From NCBI GenBank assembly GCA_017617805.1, contig JAFZVN010000002.1, positions 1 to 64,000 of the forward strand: DNA of 64,000 nt, read 5' to 3'. Shown piece after piece: positions 44,167-53,154 of this stretch. This stretch comes from Bacteroidaceae bacterium. GTDB lineage: Bacteria; Bacteroidota; Bacteroidia; Bacteroidales; Bacteroidaceae. Below the pieces are notes generated by a model. That model did not search any database and was not told the origin of the DNA. It saw nothing but the letters and a program-made list of their open reading frames with translations. A program made the position numbers and the translations under genes. Each line of letters opens with the position of its first letter. Positions within the stretch are counted from its first letter, which is position 1.

Positions 44167-47049
44167 TCATTGCCGATACTCGCCAGGCAGAACACCGAAG
44201 GCTTCTTTGAAACACTTGGTGAAATAGGAGGGTGAGGAGAAGCCTGAACGAGTGGCCACTTCAGATACAGGAATCCCGTCAGTACGTAACATCTCAGCTG
44301 CTGCATGGAGTCGAACCATACGCGCAAATTCGGTAGGAGTCTGTCCTGTGGTGCGTTGCAGTTTGCGATAGAGGCTCATACGGCTCATACACATGTCGCT
44401 GGCCAATTGTTCGGTTGTGTAATTGGGATCGTCCAGATGATGTTCCACTTTTTCTTTGGCTCGTTGCAGCATTTTCAGGTCCTCTTTTGATAGAACAGGC
44501 GCAGAACTTGTTTTTGTGTCGTTTTCTGTATCCATTTCTGTTGTTAGGATTGCTCCTGATGAGTTCGTCCTTCCATCTTCCGAAGTCTTTTCTGTCTCAT
44601 GTGCCATTGGGGCTTTTCGCATCTCTTGAGCTAATGCCACCAGACGTTCTATCTCCATGCGTTGCATTCTGCTACGGAAATGGAAATAGGCAATGCTGGT
44701 CACAATTGCGATGCCCATGAGGATGTAAAATGTATAACTCCACCATGTTTCCCACCAAGCAGGTAATCTGACGATGGAGAGTTGAGCCACTTCCTCTCCC
44801 CAGTTGCCATAACGGTCAGTGGCCTTCACCAGCAGTTCGTATTCACCTTTGGGCAGAGCAGTAAAATTGGCAGTGTTATGTCCTTTGGGCAGAATTGTCC
44901 ACTCTCCCTCTGGATTTCCTTTGTGGCGCAACATATAGGCATAGGTGATATGGTCGGCATTCAGTTGGTCGAGGGTACTGAAGTTGACATTAAGGCTTAC
45001 ATCGTCAGGCGAGAGCGTCACTTCTCGTTCTCCTTGACAAAGGATACGCTTCTCGCCTCCCAACACGACAGAGGTGAATATGGGTACTGGCATCGGCTTT
45101 CGTTCATCGAGTGCTGCTGTGGGTGCGAATAGGCATAGACCACCAGCACCACCCACGTAAACGCCCTCTTCCCACGCATTGGTGTTCACTCCCATACATA
45201 GGAAATAATCCAAATCCACCCCGTCATCGTCGGCCTTGATGATTCTGAAGGTCTTGTGTTGGGGACTGTACTCTTTCAGACTCTGACTGGCCAGCACCCA
45301 TAGATGTCCCTTGCCATCCGCTGCCAATTGGATGATGTCGCTGTCATCAGTAAGACTTGCATCGGGGTCACGTTCCAATGTGTTTGTTTTTTCCTCATAG
45401 TGGTAGATGCTGCCCATGTCGGTTCCCAGCCATAATTCATCGGAGGGTGAAACGGCAAGAGAGGTGAACCGTTCAGCTGATGGGTTGGGAAGCCAAAGAA
45501 CGGAACCGTTGTTGGTGTCAATTTTGCCTGAGCCTTTTTCTGATGAGATGAAATAAAGATACTGCCCTTCTTTCGATTGACAAATACGTTCCACTTTGCC
45601 TAATCCCTTTCCATAAGGGGTGAGCGAAGTCGTGGTGGGATTGTATGCGAAGATACCTGCATCAGTGCCTATCCATAAGGTTTTATTGCCTGCATCCAAC
45701 AGGCAGCGGATAGGGTGCCCCACATCCACCACTTCTTGGCGTGTCACGTGCATGCCTTCATGGCCAAGCATCACCACCTTGTTTCCTTCGGCGCTCCACG
45801 CACCTCCTGCCATGCGCCGCTCAAGTAGGGAAGACCCCATCTGCTGATGTTGGCGATCCACCACGATATTAGTCTCGTTGGTGGCAGGGTTCCACAATAC
45901 GAGGCCGAAACGCAGGTGCCACAGCCAGACCATTTCTTCTGTATCCTGCACAGTATTCTCCACCATCATTTCCACACCTGTTTCTCGTTGTATGGAAGGA
46001 ATGGTATAGCGTTTCCAACCTTCCTCTTGAGGACAGAGAATGAAGGTTCGAGGTGAGTAACTGGCCACCCAGATATTCTTTTGAGCATCGGCGTAGGGAG
46101 CAGCAAACACTTTCTTTCCAGATGGCAGCAGGTGGTCAATAGGGTGGGGCTTTAGGGTTCCTTCATCCGTGATGTCGTAGGCATAGAAACCATCCATCGC
46201 TGCACACCAGATGGTCTTCCCATCGCAGGTGAAGTCGATGACTTTTCCCTTGCTCTCGCTCAGGGTATGACCTTCGTAGGTGCAAGGCTGCATGATGACC
46301 TGATGATCGGCATCCGTCTTCCCCAACACATATTTAATGATGCCATTTCCCCAAGTGCCAATCCAAAAACATCGATTCTTTTTGTCCTCAAAGAAACCTC
46401 CATGTGGGTCGTTGGGACAATTCCACGCACAACGGACAAACGAATCAACTTTGGCATCATAGCGCCTCACGCCTCCATGACACTCGTAGAGCCACAGACG
46501 TTGCCTGCTGTCTTCGTGGATGACACTTGCGTAGTGGCCGTCGTTGCTTGGATGGTTCAGACGATAGACCTTGCGCACCTGTCCTTCAGGGGAAAGACGA
46601 GCCACATGAGGACCAGTTAATACCCACACGGAACTATCGCTGCTCACACACACATTGCTTAACGAGTGGGGCAGAATGCTTTCATGCACGACTTCACGGG
46701 CACGATAATCTTTCTTGTCGATGTAGTATAGTCCATCAAGTGTCGCCACCCAAACCTTGTCGTCACGACCAATGGCAAACTCCACCATATAGTTGGAACG
46801 CCAGAAGTCGGGATGGAGATAATTGCGACGGAACACATCTATCTGATAACCATTGTCACGACATACGCCATCTTCTGTCGCATACCACATATATCCCTCG
46901 TTGTCTCGTGCCACATGATGCAGGTTGGCTGATGGTAGAAAATGCTCTGTCGGGAGGCTTTTCGGCACCATTTCTTGCGAAAAGCACACCTGATACACTA
47001 TCACAAATGTAACAAAATGGCAAAAGCGAAGGAATCGGTTATTTCTCAT
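44167..47049 (-). CDS. Periplasmic propeller sensor fused directly to AraC DNA-binding domain
   Basis: A 960-residue membrane regulator. A signal peptide or anchor (about 1-24) is followed by two-component-regulator propeller repeats (about 40-640: HVARDNEGYMWYATEDGV, KVWVATLDGLYYIDK) and a Y_Y_Y-type domain (about 650-765, closing YGNWGEEVAQLSIV). One membrane helix (about 770-790) and a linker lead to an AraC helix-turn-helix (about 865-960: YTTEQLASDMCMSRMSLYRK, SGFSSPSYFTKCFKEAFG). Normal hybrid two-component systems have histidine kinase and receiver domains between helix and AraC; both are absent. It diverges from the 47305 gene, its likely target. Confidence 0.88.
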   Translation of the reverse strand: MRNNRFLRFCHFVTFVIVYQVCFSQEMVPKSLPTEHFLPSANLHHVARDNEGYMWYATEDGVCRDNGYQIDVFRRNYLHPDFWRSNYMVEFAIGRDDKVWVATLDGLYYIDKKDYRAREVVHESILPHSLSNVCVSSDSSVWVLTGPHVARLSPEGQVRKVYRLNHPSNDGHYASVIHEDSRQRLWLYECHGGVRRYDAKVDSFVRCAWNCPNDPHGGFFEDKKNRCFWIGTWGNGIIKYVLGKTDADHQVIMQPCTYEGHTLSESKGKVIDFTCDGKTIWCAAMDGFYAYDITDEGTLKPHPIDHLLPSGKKVFAAPYADAQKNIWVASYSPRTFILCPQEEGWKRYTIPSIQRETGVEMMVENTVQDTEEMVWLWHLRFGLVLWNPATNETNIVVDRQHQQMGSSLLERRMAGGAWSAEGNKVVMLGHEGMHVTRQEVVDVGHPIRCLLDAGNKTLWIGTDAGIFAYNPTTTSLTPYGKGLGKVERICQSKEGQYLYFISSEKGSGKIDTNNGSVLWLPNPSAERFTSLAVSPSDELWLGTDMGSIYHYEEKTNTLERDPDASLTDDSDIIQLAADGKGHLWVLASQSLKEYSPQHKTFRIIKADDDGVDLDYFLCMGVNTNAWEEGVYVGGAGGLCLFAPTAALDERKPMPVPIFTSVVLGGEKRILCQGEREVTLSPDDVSLNVNFSTLDQLNADHITYAYMLRHKGNPEGEWTILPKGHNTANFTALPKGEYELLVKATDRYGNWGEEVAQLSIVRLPAWWETWWSYTFYILMGIAIVTSIAYFHFRSRMQRMEIERLVALAQEMRKAPMAHETEKTSEDGRTNSSGAILTTEMDTENDTKTSSAPVLSKEDLKMLQRAKEKVEHHLDDPNYTTEQLASDMCMSRMSLYRKLQRTTGQTPTEFARMVRLHAAAEMLRTDGIPVSEVATRSGFSSPSYFTKCFKEAFGVLPGEYRQ

Positions 47050-47091
47050 TGTTGTGCTCCAATTTTTCTGATTATGAAATGATTATCATTG

Positions 47092-47123
47092 CAAAGGTAG
47101 TGAAAAAAATCGGAATTTGCAAG
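47092..47123 (-). promoter_or_regulatory. Promoter for the propeller/AraC regulator
   Basis: Minus-strand TACCTTTG at 47099-47092 with a CTTG at 47123-47120, 20 bases upstream. The leader is about 37 bases. Confidence 0.6.
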
Positions 47124-47170
47124 TAAGTTGAATTTTTTTGTTACATAAATTACATTTTTTGAGACGGTTT

Positions 47171-47205
47171 TTTGCTTTTTTCTTCATATAAATGCCCTAC
47201 TTTTG
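47171..47205 (+). promoter_or_regulatory. Promoter for the 47305 gene
   Basis: TTTG at 47171-47174 and TACTTTTG at 47198-47205 (23-base spacer). The 5' leader would be about 90 bases. The regulator promoter lies back-to-back about 70 bases away. Confidence 0.65.
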
Positions 47206-47304
47206 CAGCGGAAAACGATGATTCCTGTGTGCTGAACAGTCTTGACTTTTTCTCATATACATAATCTTTAATTAATCATCTTAACTAATTCAACTTATTT
47301 AATT

Positions 47305-50286
47305 ATGAAAAAAGGATTACTTCTGTCCTGTCTGTTAACTTCAGCCATTGCTGCAAGTGCACAGGTAACACCCAAAGTTCAGCCTGAGGCTCCTGTCGCA
47401 GGTAAAACCTATGTGTTGGTGAATAAGGCACAAACGGCATCGCAATACACAACCCGTACTTCATGGGATGGCGCACTCTATTTCCTTGGAGAGACTGATT
47501 CGAAGTACGCTGATTATGCGTTGACCGCTGTTAGTAATGAGGATGGTTCTTGGTCGTTCACGCTTCCTGCCGAAGATGGTGTCACCTACATGGTGCTTCC
47601 TGGTGGTTCAGCCAATGTGAATGTTAATTCCACGACACCTGTTTCTTGGAAACTCGATGCCAAAGAGGGTGGTTTCTATCAGTTGATTCTTGGCGAGGGC
47701 AACAATCCCTCGGCGCTTGCACAGGCGTCTTTCACGCCCACACAAGATTTGCGTATGCACTTGAATGCCAACGGTCAGTATTTCTGTGTGACCTATGCGG
47801 AAGGTCCATGGTATCCTGATTGCTATGGCGGTATTACTGAGACGGAGAATGAGGCAACAGGTGATTTGTACTTTGCTGCCAGCGACTCCATCTCCTTCTA
47901 TTGGGGTTTTGTGTCCGTGGAAAATATCCCTGCTTATTATGCTGATATGCAGTATTCTGGCGCCATCAACAAGTTCTTTGCTCAGTATTGTGACATTGAA
48001 GACTACGCAACAGGTTTCATGGCTACGTATGAGGCTGCTGCTAAAATATATAATGAGGCAACTGACGATGATGCGCTCTTCGAGGCTGGTATTGCAGACA
48101 TGCTCAATGCAAAAGTGGCTCTTTACAATGAGATTGAAGCTGCCATCGTGCTCAACGAGGCAGGTGATGCTGTGTTGAATGCCGCCATTGCTGCTGCCAA
48201 AGATGCTTTCAATACCAAGACCGCTTCTGCAGATGTGACGAATGCCACCAATACCCTGAAGCAGGCTGAGTCGAACTATTCTATGGGAAGTGGCGACATC
48301 ACTTCATTAGGTACGAATATGTCCTTCGAAGACCTTTCAGCTCAAGACGGCAACCAGTCGTCAAGCGTCGCAGGCGCACCTGTGGGTTGGAATGTGTACA
48401 TCAATGGAAATCAGGTTGTGACTGCTGATGAGGTGAGGAATGCAGGCATTGGCGCTTGGCATGGTGTGAACAACGATGCAGAGGGCGACATCATGGATGG
48501 TAGCTATGCATTTGGTATTTGGGCAAGTGGTGTGCCTACTTATGAGATTTCTCAGACCATCACTGATTTGGAAATTGGCTCCTATGAGATTACGGCTGGT
48601 TTGATGGCTGGCAGCAATGGTAATGGCTCCCGTCTCACCACCCAGCGCATCTTTGGAAACCTCAATTCCACTTACTATGCCAGCGAGGAAGACTACGACC
48701 TCACGGAACTTGACCAGACAGAGGTTTTTGACTTTGCAGGTAACGAAATCCTCACGACCGACCGTGAGATGCGTCCTGTCACTGTGAAGGCATTCGTTTA
48801 TGATGGTACACTCACTTTCGGCGTTCGCACAGATGGCAACGTCTCAGCTAATTATCGCTCAGAATCCAACAGTGCTGGTGGCGACGGATGGTTCAAGGCC
48901 GACAACTTTACCATCAAGAACTTAGGCTATTCTGCTGAAGACGCTGTGGAGATTTACAACCACTATGCTGATCTCCTCGATGAATATGATGGTGAATTCA
49001 TGGCTGCAAATGTTCAGGAGCAGCTTGAGAGCAATCAGCAGGCGGCTATCACCACAGCCAACACTCAGGAAGAAATCATCGCAGCTATCGTTGGTGCCAA
49101 AGACCTGATGGTGACGGTTAACGCATCGGTGAAGGCATACGAGAAACTTCGTGCTGCCATCGACCAGCACTTTGACTACCTCGACCAATATGAGAACAAG
49201 GCAGGTGCAGGCGAGTATTCAGATGTGATCTACGAAGCAGATGAAGTTTACAACAGCGGCTCTGCTGCTGATGAGGCAGCTGTGGATGCCATCATCGCTG
49301 GATTGAACGAAGCATTGCAGGCGTGCATCCAGTCCGATGACATCACAGAGGGCATGAATCTGACGGAATATATCCAGAACCCATCGTATGAGGACCTCTC
49401 CAGCCAGAACGGCAACAGCTCCAACGGCGTGTCCGACGCACCTGCAGGATGGGACATCTATGTGGAGGGCACACTCTGCAAGACAGCTGCTGAGCTGAAT
49501 GCCGCAGGTGTCGTGAACTGGTGCGCCATCAACGAGGGCGACAACCTCAGCGAAGTGTATGATGCCGAAGGGAATCCCGTTACCAACCAATACACCGATG
49601 GTACCCACCTCTGGGGCATTTGGGCAAGTGCTGTGCCAGTCATCGAGATTTCTCAGACCCTCAAGGGAATGCCCGCAGGACGATACACCGTTACCGTCGA
49701 TGCAGTGGTGCAGAACGACTGGGCAGGCATGAACCTCGGCATGCAGCATCTTTTCGCCAACGACTATGTGACACTCTATGGTTCAGAGTCAGACTACATC
49801 CAGAACTTCGACGAGGAGTTCTACAACACCTTCCCTGCCGATGTGCGCATAGCTGCTGAAATCGATGCCCTCAATGCCGACGCAGAATACAAGCACCTGA
49901 ACTATGCAGGTAATTACTCTCACGAGAGCTATGGTACATCAGGCATCCCATACACCACTTCCCTCACCTTCGGCTTGGCTGAGAAAGGCGACATCACCCT
50001 TGGTTTCCGTTCCAACCGCATCAGCGCAGTGGATGGACTCCTTTCCGAACAGGCATCACTCGGATGGTTCAAACTCGACAATTGGACGCTCACCTACGAC
50101 TCCTTCGACGTTCCAGCAGGAGCTGCCACCACAGGCGAATCCACTGCCATCGAAGGCAAGCAGGCCAGCTCGCAGGCTACCGTTTCGTTCTACAACTTGA
50201 ACGGCACACGTCTCGCAGCACCTCAGAAGGGCATCAACATCATGAAGATGTCCAATGGACGAGTAAGCAAAGTCTATGTCAAGTAA
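47305..50286 (+). CDS. Large modular secreted protein with duplicated beta modules
   Basis: A 993-residue exported protein, probably surface or extracellular. A signal peptide (about 1-19, AASAQ) is followed by an N-terminal domain (to about 225), helical FIVAR-like segments (about 230-330 and 555-675), and two homologous beta-rich modules. Module one starts near residue 340 (NMSFEDLSAQDGNQSS) and module two near 690 (NPSYEDLSSQNGNSS). Each continues with AP-GW, GIWAS, EISQT and a C-terminal WFK-DN-T strand, as in carbohydrate-binding jelly rolls. The tail (VSFYNLNGTRLAAPQKG, then KVYVK) resembles a type IX sorting domain. No catalytic motif is seen. It is probably controlled by the divergent regulator. 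Confidence 0.78.
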   Translation: MKKGLLLSCLLTSAIAASAQVTPKVQPEAPVAGKTYVLVNKAQTASQYTTRTSWDGALYFLGETDSKYADYALTAVSNEDGSWSFTLPAEDGVTYMVLPGGSANVNVNSTTPVSWKLDAKEGGFYQLILGEGNNPSALAQASFTPTQDLRMHLNANGQYFCVTYAEGPWYPDCYGGITETENEATGDLYFAASDSISFYWGFVSVENIPAYYADMQYSGAINKFFAQYCDIEDYATGFMATYEAAAKIYNEATDDDALFEAGIADMLNAKVALYNEIEAAIVLNEAGDAVLNAAIAAAKDAFNTKTASADVTNATNTLKQAESNYSMGSGDITSLGTNMSFEDLSAQDGNQSSSVAGAPVGWNVYINGNQVVTADEVRNAGIGAWHGVNNDAEGDIMDGSYAFGIWASGVPTYEISQTITDLEIGSYEITAGLMAGSNGNGSRLTTQRIFGNLNSTYYASEEDYDLTELDQTEVFDFAGNEILTTDREMRPVTVKAFVYDGTLTFGVRTDGNVSANYRSESNSAGGDGWFKADNFTIKNLGYSAEDAVEIYNHYADLLDEYDGEFMAANVQEQLESNQQAAITTANTQEEIIAAIVGAKDLMVTVNASVKAYEKLRAAIDQHFDYLDQYENKAGAGEYSDVIYEADEVYNSGSAADEAAVDAIIAGLNEALQACIQSDDITEGMNLTEYIQNPSYEDLSSQNGNSSNGVSDAPAGWDIYVEGTLCKTAAELNAAGVVNWCAINEGDNLSEVYDAEGNPVTNQYTDGTHLWGIWASAVPVIEISQTLKGMPAGRYTVTVDAVVQNDWAGMNLGMQHLFANDYVTLYGSESDYIQNFDEEFYNTFPADVRIAAEIDALNADAEYKHLNYAGNYSHESYGTSGIPYTTSLTFGLAEKGDITLGFRSNRISAVDGLLSEQASLGWFKLDNWTLTYDSFDVPAGAATTGESTAIEGKQASSQATVSFYNLNGTRLAAPQKGINIMKMSNGRVSKVYVK

Positions 50287-50304
50287 TCCCCCAACAGAAC
50301 TCAC

Positions 50305-50344
50305 AAAACGAGGGTGTGTCAACAGGCACATCCTCGTTTTTTTA
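50305..50344 (+). terminator. Terminator of the 47305 gene
   Basis: AAAACGAGG (50305-50313) pairs with CCTCGTTTT (50332-50340), continued by a G-T wobble and TGTG/CACA, loop 8 bases, then a T run. Confidence 0.9.
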
Positions 50345-50488
50345 TGGCTTTCCTCCAACTACCGCCGTGGCACCTTTGAATCTTTGAACAAAATAAACAA
50401 ACATTTTTTTTCAGAAGACATATAAGACAAGTGTCCCAACTGTCTTTTCTTCAAAAATACGATTTTTCAGCATTTTGCACTACATTTA

Positions 50489-50520
50489 TTTGCACACCTC
50501 AGAAAAATATCGTAACTTTG
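50489..50520 (+). promoter_or_regulatory. Strong promoter motif with no ORF behind it
   Basis: TTTG at 50489-50492 and TAACTTTG at 50513-50520, 20 bases apart. The next gene has its own promoter about 280 bases further on, and no convincing ORF lies between. Confidence 0.6.
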
Positions 50521-50525
50521 CAGTG

Positions 50526-50734
50526 TCAAAAGAAGAGGCGGAAAAAGGCGCCCATTAAGGAAAAATTTCGTTACCCTTAAGTATAGAATTTGCACGCATT
50601 AATAGTAACAAATTTTACCCCTAAGGGGACACCCAGAAGCCAACTCTCAAGACAAAAGAAAAATTTTCTACTAACAAGTAAGGGTCGAAGGTCAAAGGCG
50701 ATGCCCTAAACCCTAATCTCTAACCCCTAAACTC
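50526..50734 (+). ncRNA. Candidate non-coding RNA or long leader
   Basis: The region following the orphan promoter has no open frame of note but contains a CCCC-TAA-GGGG hairpin (around 50616-50626) and heptamer repeats. The end point is uncertain because no clear terminator was found. The call rests on the promoter and the absence of an ORF only. Confidence 0.22.
50704..50731 (+). repeat. Four heptamer tandem repeats (CCCTAAA type)
   Basis: CCCTAAA, CCCTAAT, CTCTAAC, CCCTAAA in exact 7-base register, similar in style to the array at 39163. Confidence 0.7.
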
Positions 50735-50772
50735 GTGTTCGTTGAACAAATATGGGTGTTCGTTGAATAAAT
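50735..50772 (+). promoter_or_regulatory. Tandem 17-base repeat next to a promoter, candidate operator
   Basis: GTGTTCGTTGAACAAAT (50735-50751) recurs as GTGTTCGTTGAATAAAT (50756-50772), 16 of 17 identical, with a 21-base period (two helical turns). Each holds a GTTC-N3-GAA(C/T) half-palindrome. The second copy touches the -33 element of the next promoter. Confidence 0.55.
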
Positions 50773-50804
50773 TTGGTGGGGGAGGGTATTTGTGCTTATC
50801 TTTG
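50772..50804 (+). promoter_or_regulatory. Promoter for the 50835 operon
   Basis: TTTG at 50772-50775 and TATCTTTG at 50797-50804 with a 21-base spacer. The start codon is 31 bases downstream. Confidence 0.7.
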
Positions 50805-50834
50805 CAGCGAAATTCAACTAAAACTATTTTGAAC

Positions 50835-51209
50835 ATGAAAAAGATTGTATTGATTCTGATGGCTTGGGTCGGGGTACTGACCATGCAGGCCAAAGAGTAT
50901 GCTTACCTGACTTTTGAGATGACGGATGGAGAAAAAGCCTCTGTCGCTGTTTCGTCATTGACGCTGACCATCAACGGGAACACGTTGACGGTGGGCTCAA
51001 AGACTTTCACCATCGCAAACCTTGCGAAGATGTACTTCTCGGACTCGGATGAGACTTCGACGGGCATTGAGGAGATCAGTGCCGAAACGATTGATGAGGC
51101 CACTGAAATCTATGACCTCCAGGGACATAAGGTCTCGAAGGCGCAGATGAGGAAGGGCATCTATATTGTGAAGACAAAGAACAAATCTTATAAAATTGCG
51201 GTACGATGA
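50835..51209 (+). CDS. Small secreted protein with sorting-type C-terminus
   Basis: A 124-residue exported protein of unknown function. The start at 50835 (MKKIVLILMAWVGVLTMQA) gives a clean signal peptide and lies just after the promoter; an upstream in-frame Met does not. The middle (TLTINGNTLTVGSKTFTIAN) is beta-rich and resembles the N-terminal part of the next protein. The C-terminus (IYDLQGHKVSKAQMRKGIYI) matches the short type IX-like sorting pattern. Its stop overlaps the following start by four bases (ATGA), so they are coupled. Confidence 0.78.
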   Translation: MKKIVLILMAWVGVLTMQAKEYAYLTFEMTDGEKASVAVSSLTLTINGNTLTVGSKTFTIANLAKMYFSDSDETSTGIEEISAETIDEATEIYDLQGHKVSKAQMRKGIYIVKTKNKSYKIAVR

Positions 51210-53113
51210 AAAAGGTGTCTGTATTCTTGATGACCTTGATGCTGACGATTGCAGCGATGGGTCAGACGCTGAACGTGAAGGTGGGCAGCGTAACGTATCA
51301 GTTCCCTGCTTCGCAGACGGGCGAGATGACCTATGAGGATGGTGAGACGCTGACCATCATGGGCAAGACGTTTGTGTTGGCTGACATCGATGCCATGACG
51401 GTGGATGAGACGGAGGTGACGGACAATCAGGTGGCTGTGGTTTACGATGGTAAGCAGGCTTCTGTCACTGTGGCGGGCAATGTGGCGCAATATGTCACGC
51501 CTACCATCAGTGGTGCTCATGTCAGCATTGCGCAGACGAACACGGATGCTGTGGATGATGACGAGATCACCTACGTGTTGAGCGGCACCACCACAGATGG
51601 TGAGTTCGCCCTCGATGGTTCGTATAAGTGTACGGTTTCGTTGGCTAGTGTGACCATGACCAATCCAACAGGTGCTGCCATCAATATCAATAACAAGAAG
51701 CGCATTCAGATCAGTGCCAAGAATGGTACGGTCAACACGCTGACGGATGGAGCTGACGCCAACGAGAGTTGGAAAGCTTGCCTCTACAGCAAGGGACAGA
51801 TGCAGTTGCAGGGCAAGGGTTCGTTGACCGTCAATGGCAACACGAAGCATGCTATCAAGAGTGGTGACTACATCTCGGTGAAGAACCTGACGCTGAACGT
51901 CAAGACGACGGCAGGTGATGGCATCTCGTGCAACAAGTATTTTGTGATGGAAAGCGGTACTGTCACCATCACCAGTACTGGCGATGAGGGTATCCAGTGC
52001 GACCTCGAAGAAGATGATGACACCACAGGCGAGACCAATGACCATGAGGATGAGAACTCAGGCAACATCTACATAGAGGGTGGTACGCTGACGGTCAGCA
52101 CCTCTGCCACAGGCTCGAAGGGAGTCAACGCTGAGGGTTCTCTCTACATCAGGGAGGGCAATGTGACCACCAACCTGACTGTGACCAACAGCGGTGCTGT
52201 GGATGCCAGCGACTCCAGCGACCTTGTGGGTAGTGCCTGTCTGAAGGCTGAGAAGGCCATCGACATCAGTGGTGGCACGTTGAAGCTGACCAACACAGGA
52301 CAGGGTGGACGTGCCATCAATTCGGATGGAACCCTCACCATCAGCGGCGGCACGATTGATGCCCAGGCACAAGGCACGAACTATGGTTCGTCGAACAATC
52401 AAGGTGGTGGTGGAAGACCTGGCGGCTGGGGTGGCTGGGGTGGCAACACGACGACTTCGAGCCACAAGTATGCCAAGGGTGTGAAGGCTGATGGCGACAT
52501 CACCATCACGGGCGGAACGACCAACGTCTATTCGAAGAGCCATGAGGGACTGGAGTCGAAAGGCAACATCACCATCAGCGGTGGACAGCTTTATGTGCAA
52601 GCCAGCGACGATGCCATCAATGCAGCTGGTGACTTGACGGTCAGCGGTGGACAGGTGTGCGGTTACTCCACAGGCAATGACGGATTGGATTCCAACGGAA
52701 ACATGTACATCAAGGGTGGATTGGTTTATGCCATCTGTTCTGGTACGCCTGAGGTGGCATTGGACGCCAACACGGAGGGTGGTAAGAAACTCTACGTGCA
52801 GGGTGGCACCATCATCGCCATTGGTGGCATAGAAGGCGGTAGCAGCTTGACTCAATCATGTTACTCTGCTAGCTCATGGAGCAAGAGCACCTGGTATGCT
52901 ATCACGGTGGGAAACGACACCTTCGCCTTCAAGACACCTTCGAGCGGTGGCAGTGGCATCGTGTTGAGCGGCAGCTCTAAACCTACCCTCAAGTCGGGTG
53001 TGAGTGTCAGCGGTGGTACCAGCATCTTCAATGGCATGGGCAATGTCAGTCCCACCATCAGCGGTGGCACCACTGTGACCCTCTCTGACTACACGAGCAG
53101 CAGTCGCAGGTGA
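51206..53113 (+). CDS. Secreted right-handed beta-helix protein (Cthe_2159-like)
   Basis: A 635-residue exported protein with a signal peptide (about 1-19). After a 65-residue N-terminal beta module come many repeated turns such as GNITISGGQLYVQASDDAIN, DLTVSGGQVCGYSTGNDGLD and TLTISGGTIDAQAQG. This fits the Cthe_2159-type carbohydrate-binding beta-helix family, whose founding member binds polygalacturonic acid and calcium. Acidic loops (DLEEDDDTTGETNDHEDEN) suggest calcium binding. A Gly/Trp-rich loop (GGGGRPGGWGGWGG) interrupts the helix. It lies upstream of a LytS-type kinase gene and could be its output or its sensed partner; this is inference. Confidence 0.82.
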   Translation: MKKVSVFLMTLMLTIAAMGQTLNVKVGSVTYQFPASQTGEMTYEDGETLTIMGKTFVLADIDAMTVDETEVTDNQVAVVYDGKQASVTVAGNVAQYVTPTISGAHVSIAQTNTDAVDDDEITYVLSGTTTDGEFALDGSYKCTVSLASVTMTNPTGAAININNKKRIQISAKNGTVNTLTDGADANESWKACLYSKGQMQLQGKGSLTVNGNTKHAIKSGDYISVKNLTLNVKTTAGDGISCNKYFVMESGTVTITSTGDEGIQCDLEEDDDTTGETNDHEDENSGNIYIEGGTLTVSTSATGSKGVNAEGSLYIREGNVTTNLTVTNSGAVDASDSSDLVGSACLKAEKAIDISGGTLKLTNTGQGGRAINSDGTLTISGGTIDAQAQGTNYGSSNNQGGGGRPGGWGGWGGNTTTSSHKYAKGVKADGDITITGGTTNVYSKSHEGLESKGNITISGGQLYVQASDDAINAAGDLTVSGGQVCGYSTGNDGLDSNGNMYIKGGLVYAICSGTPEVALDANTEGGKKLYVQGGTIIAIGGIEGGSSLTQSCYSASSWSKSTWYAITVGNDTFAFKTPSSGGSGIVLSGSSKPTLKSGVSVSGGTSIFNGMGNVSPTISGGTTVTLSDYTSSSRR

Positions 53114-53116
53114 GAT

Positions 53117-53154
53117 ATATACAATAATCTTTCGTCTCTTACGTTATTGTATAT
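53117..53154 (+). promoter_or_regulatory. Inverted repeat covering the start codon of the kinase gene
   Basis: ATATACAATAA (53117-53127) and TTATTGTATAT (53144-53154) form a perfect 11-bp inverted repeat with 16 bases between. The ATG of the kinase (53153-53155) lies in the right arm. It may be a translation-blocking hairpin or an operator. Confidence 0.6.

Noticed and set aside
44154..44169. TGACAAC-GT-GTTGTCA palindrome between the SDR and AraC-type genes
   Set aside because: It could be a bidirectional terminator, but the two-base loop is too tight and no T-run follows on either side, so it is not called.
50704..50731. CCCTAAA units identical to a plant-type telomere repeat
   Set aside because: There are only four degenerate units in a bacterial intergenic region with other heptamer arrays nearby; the resemblance is coincidental and contamination is not indicated.
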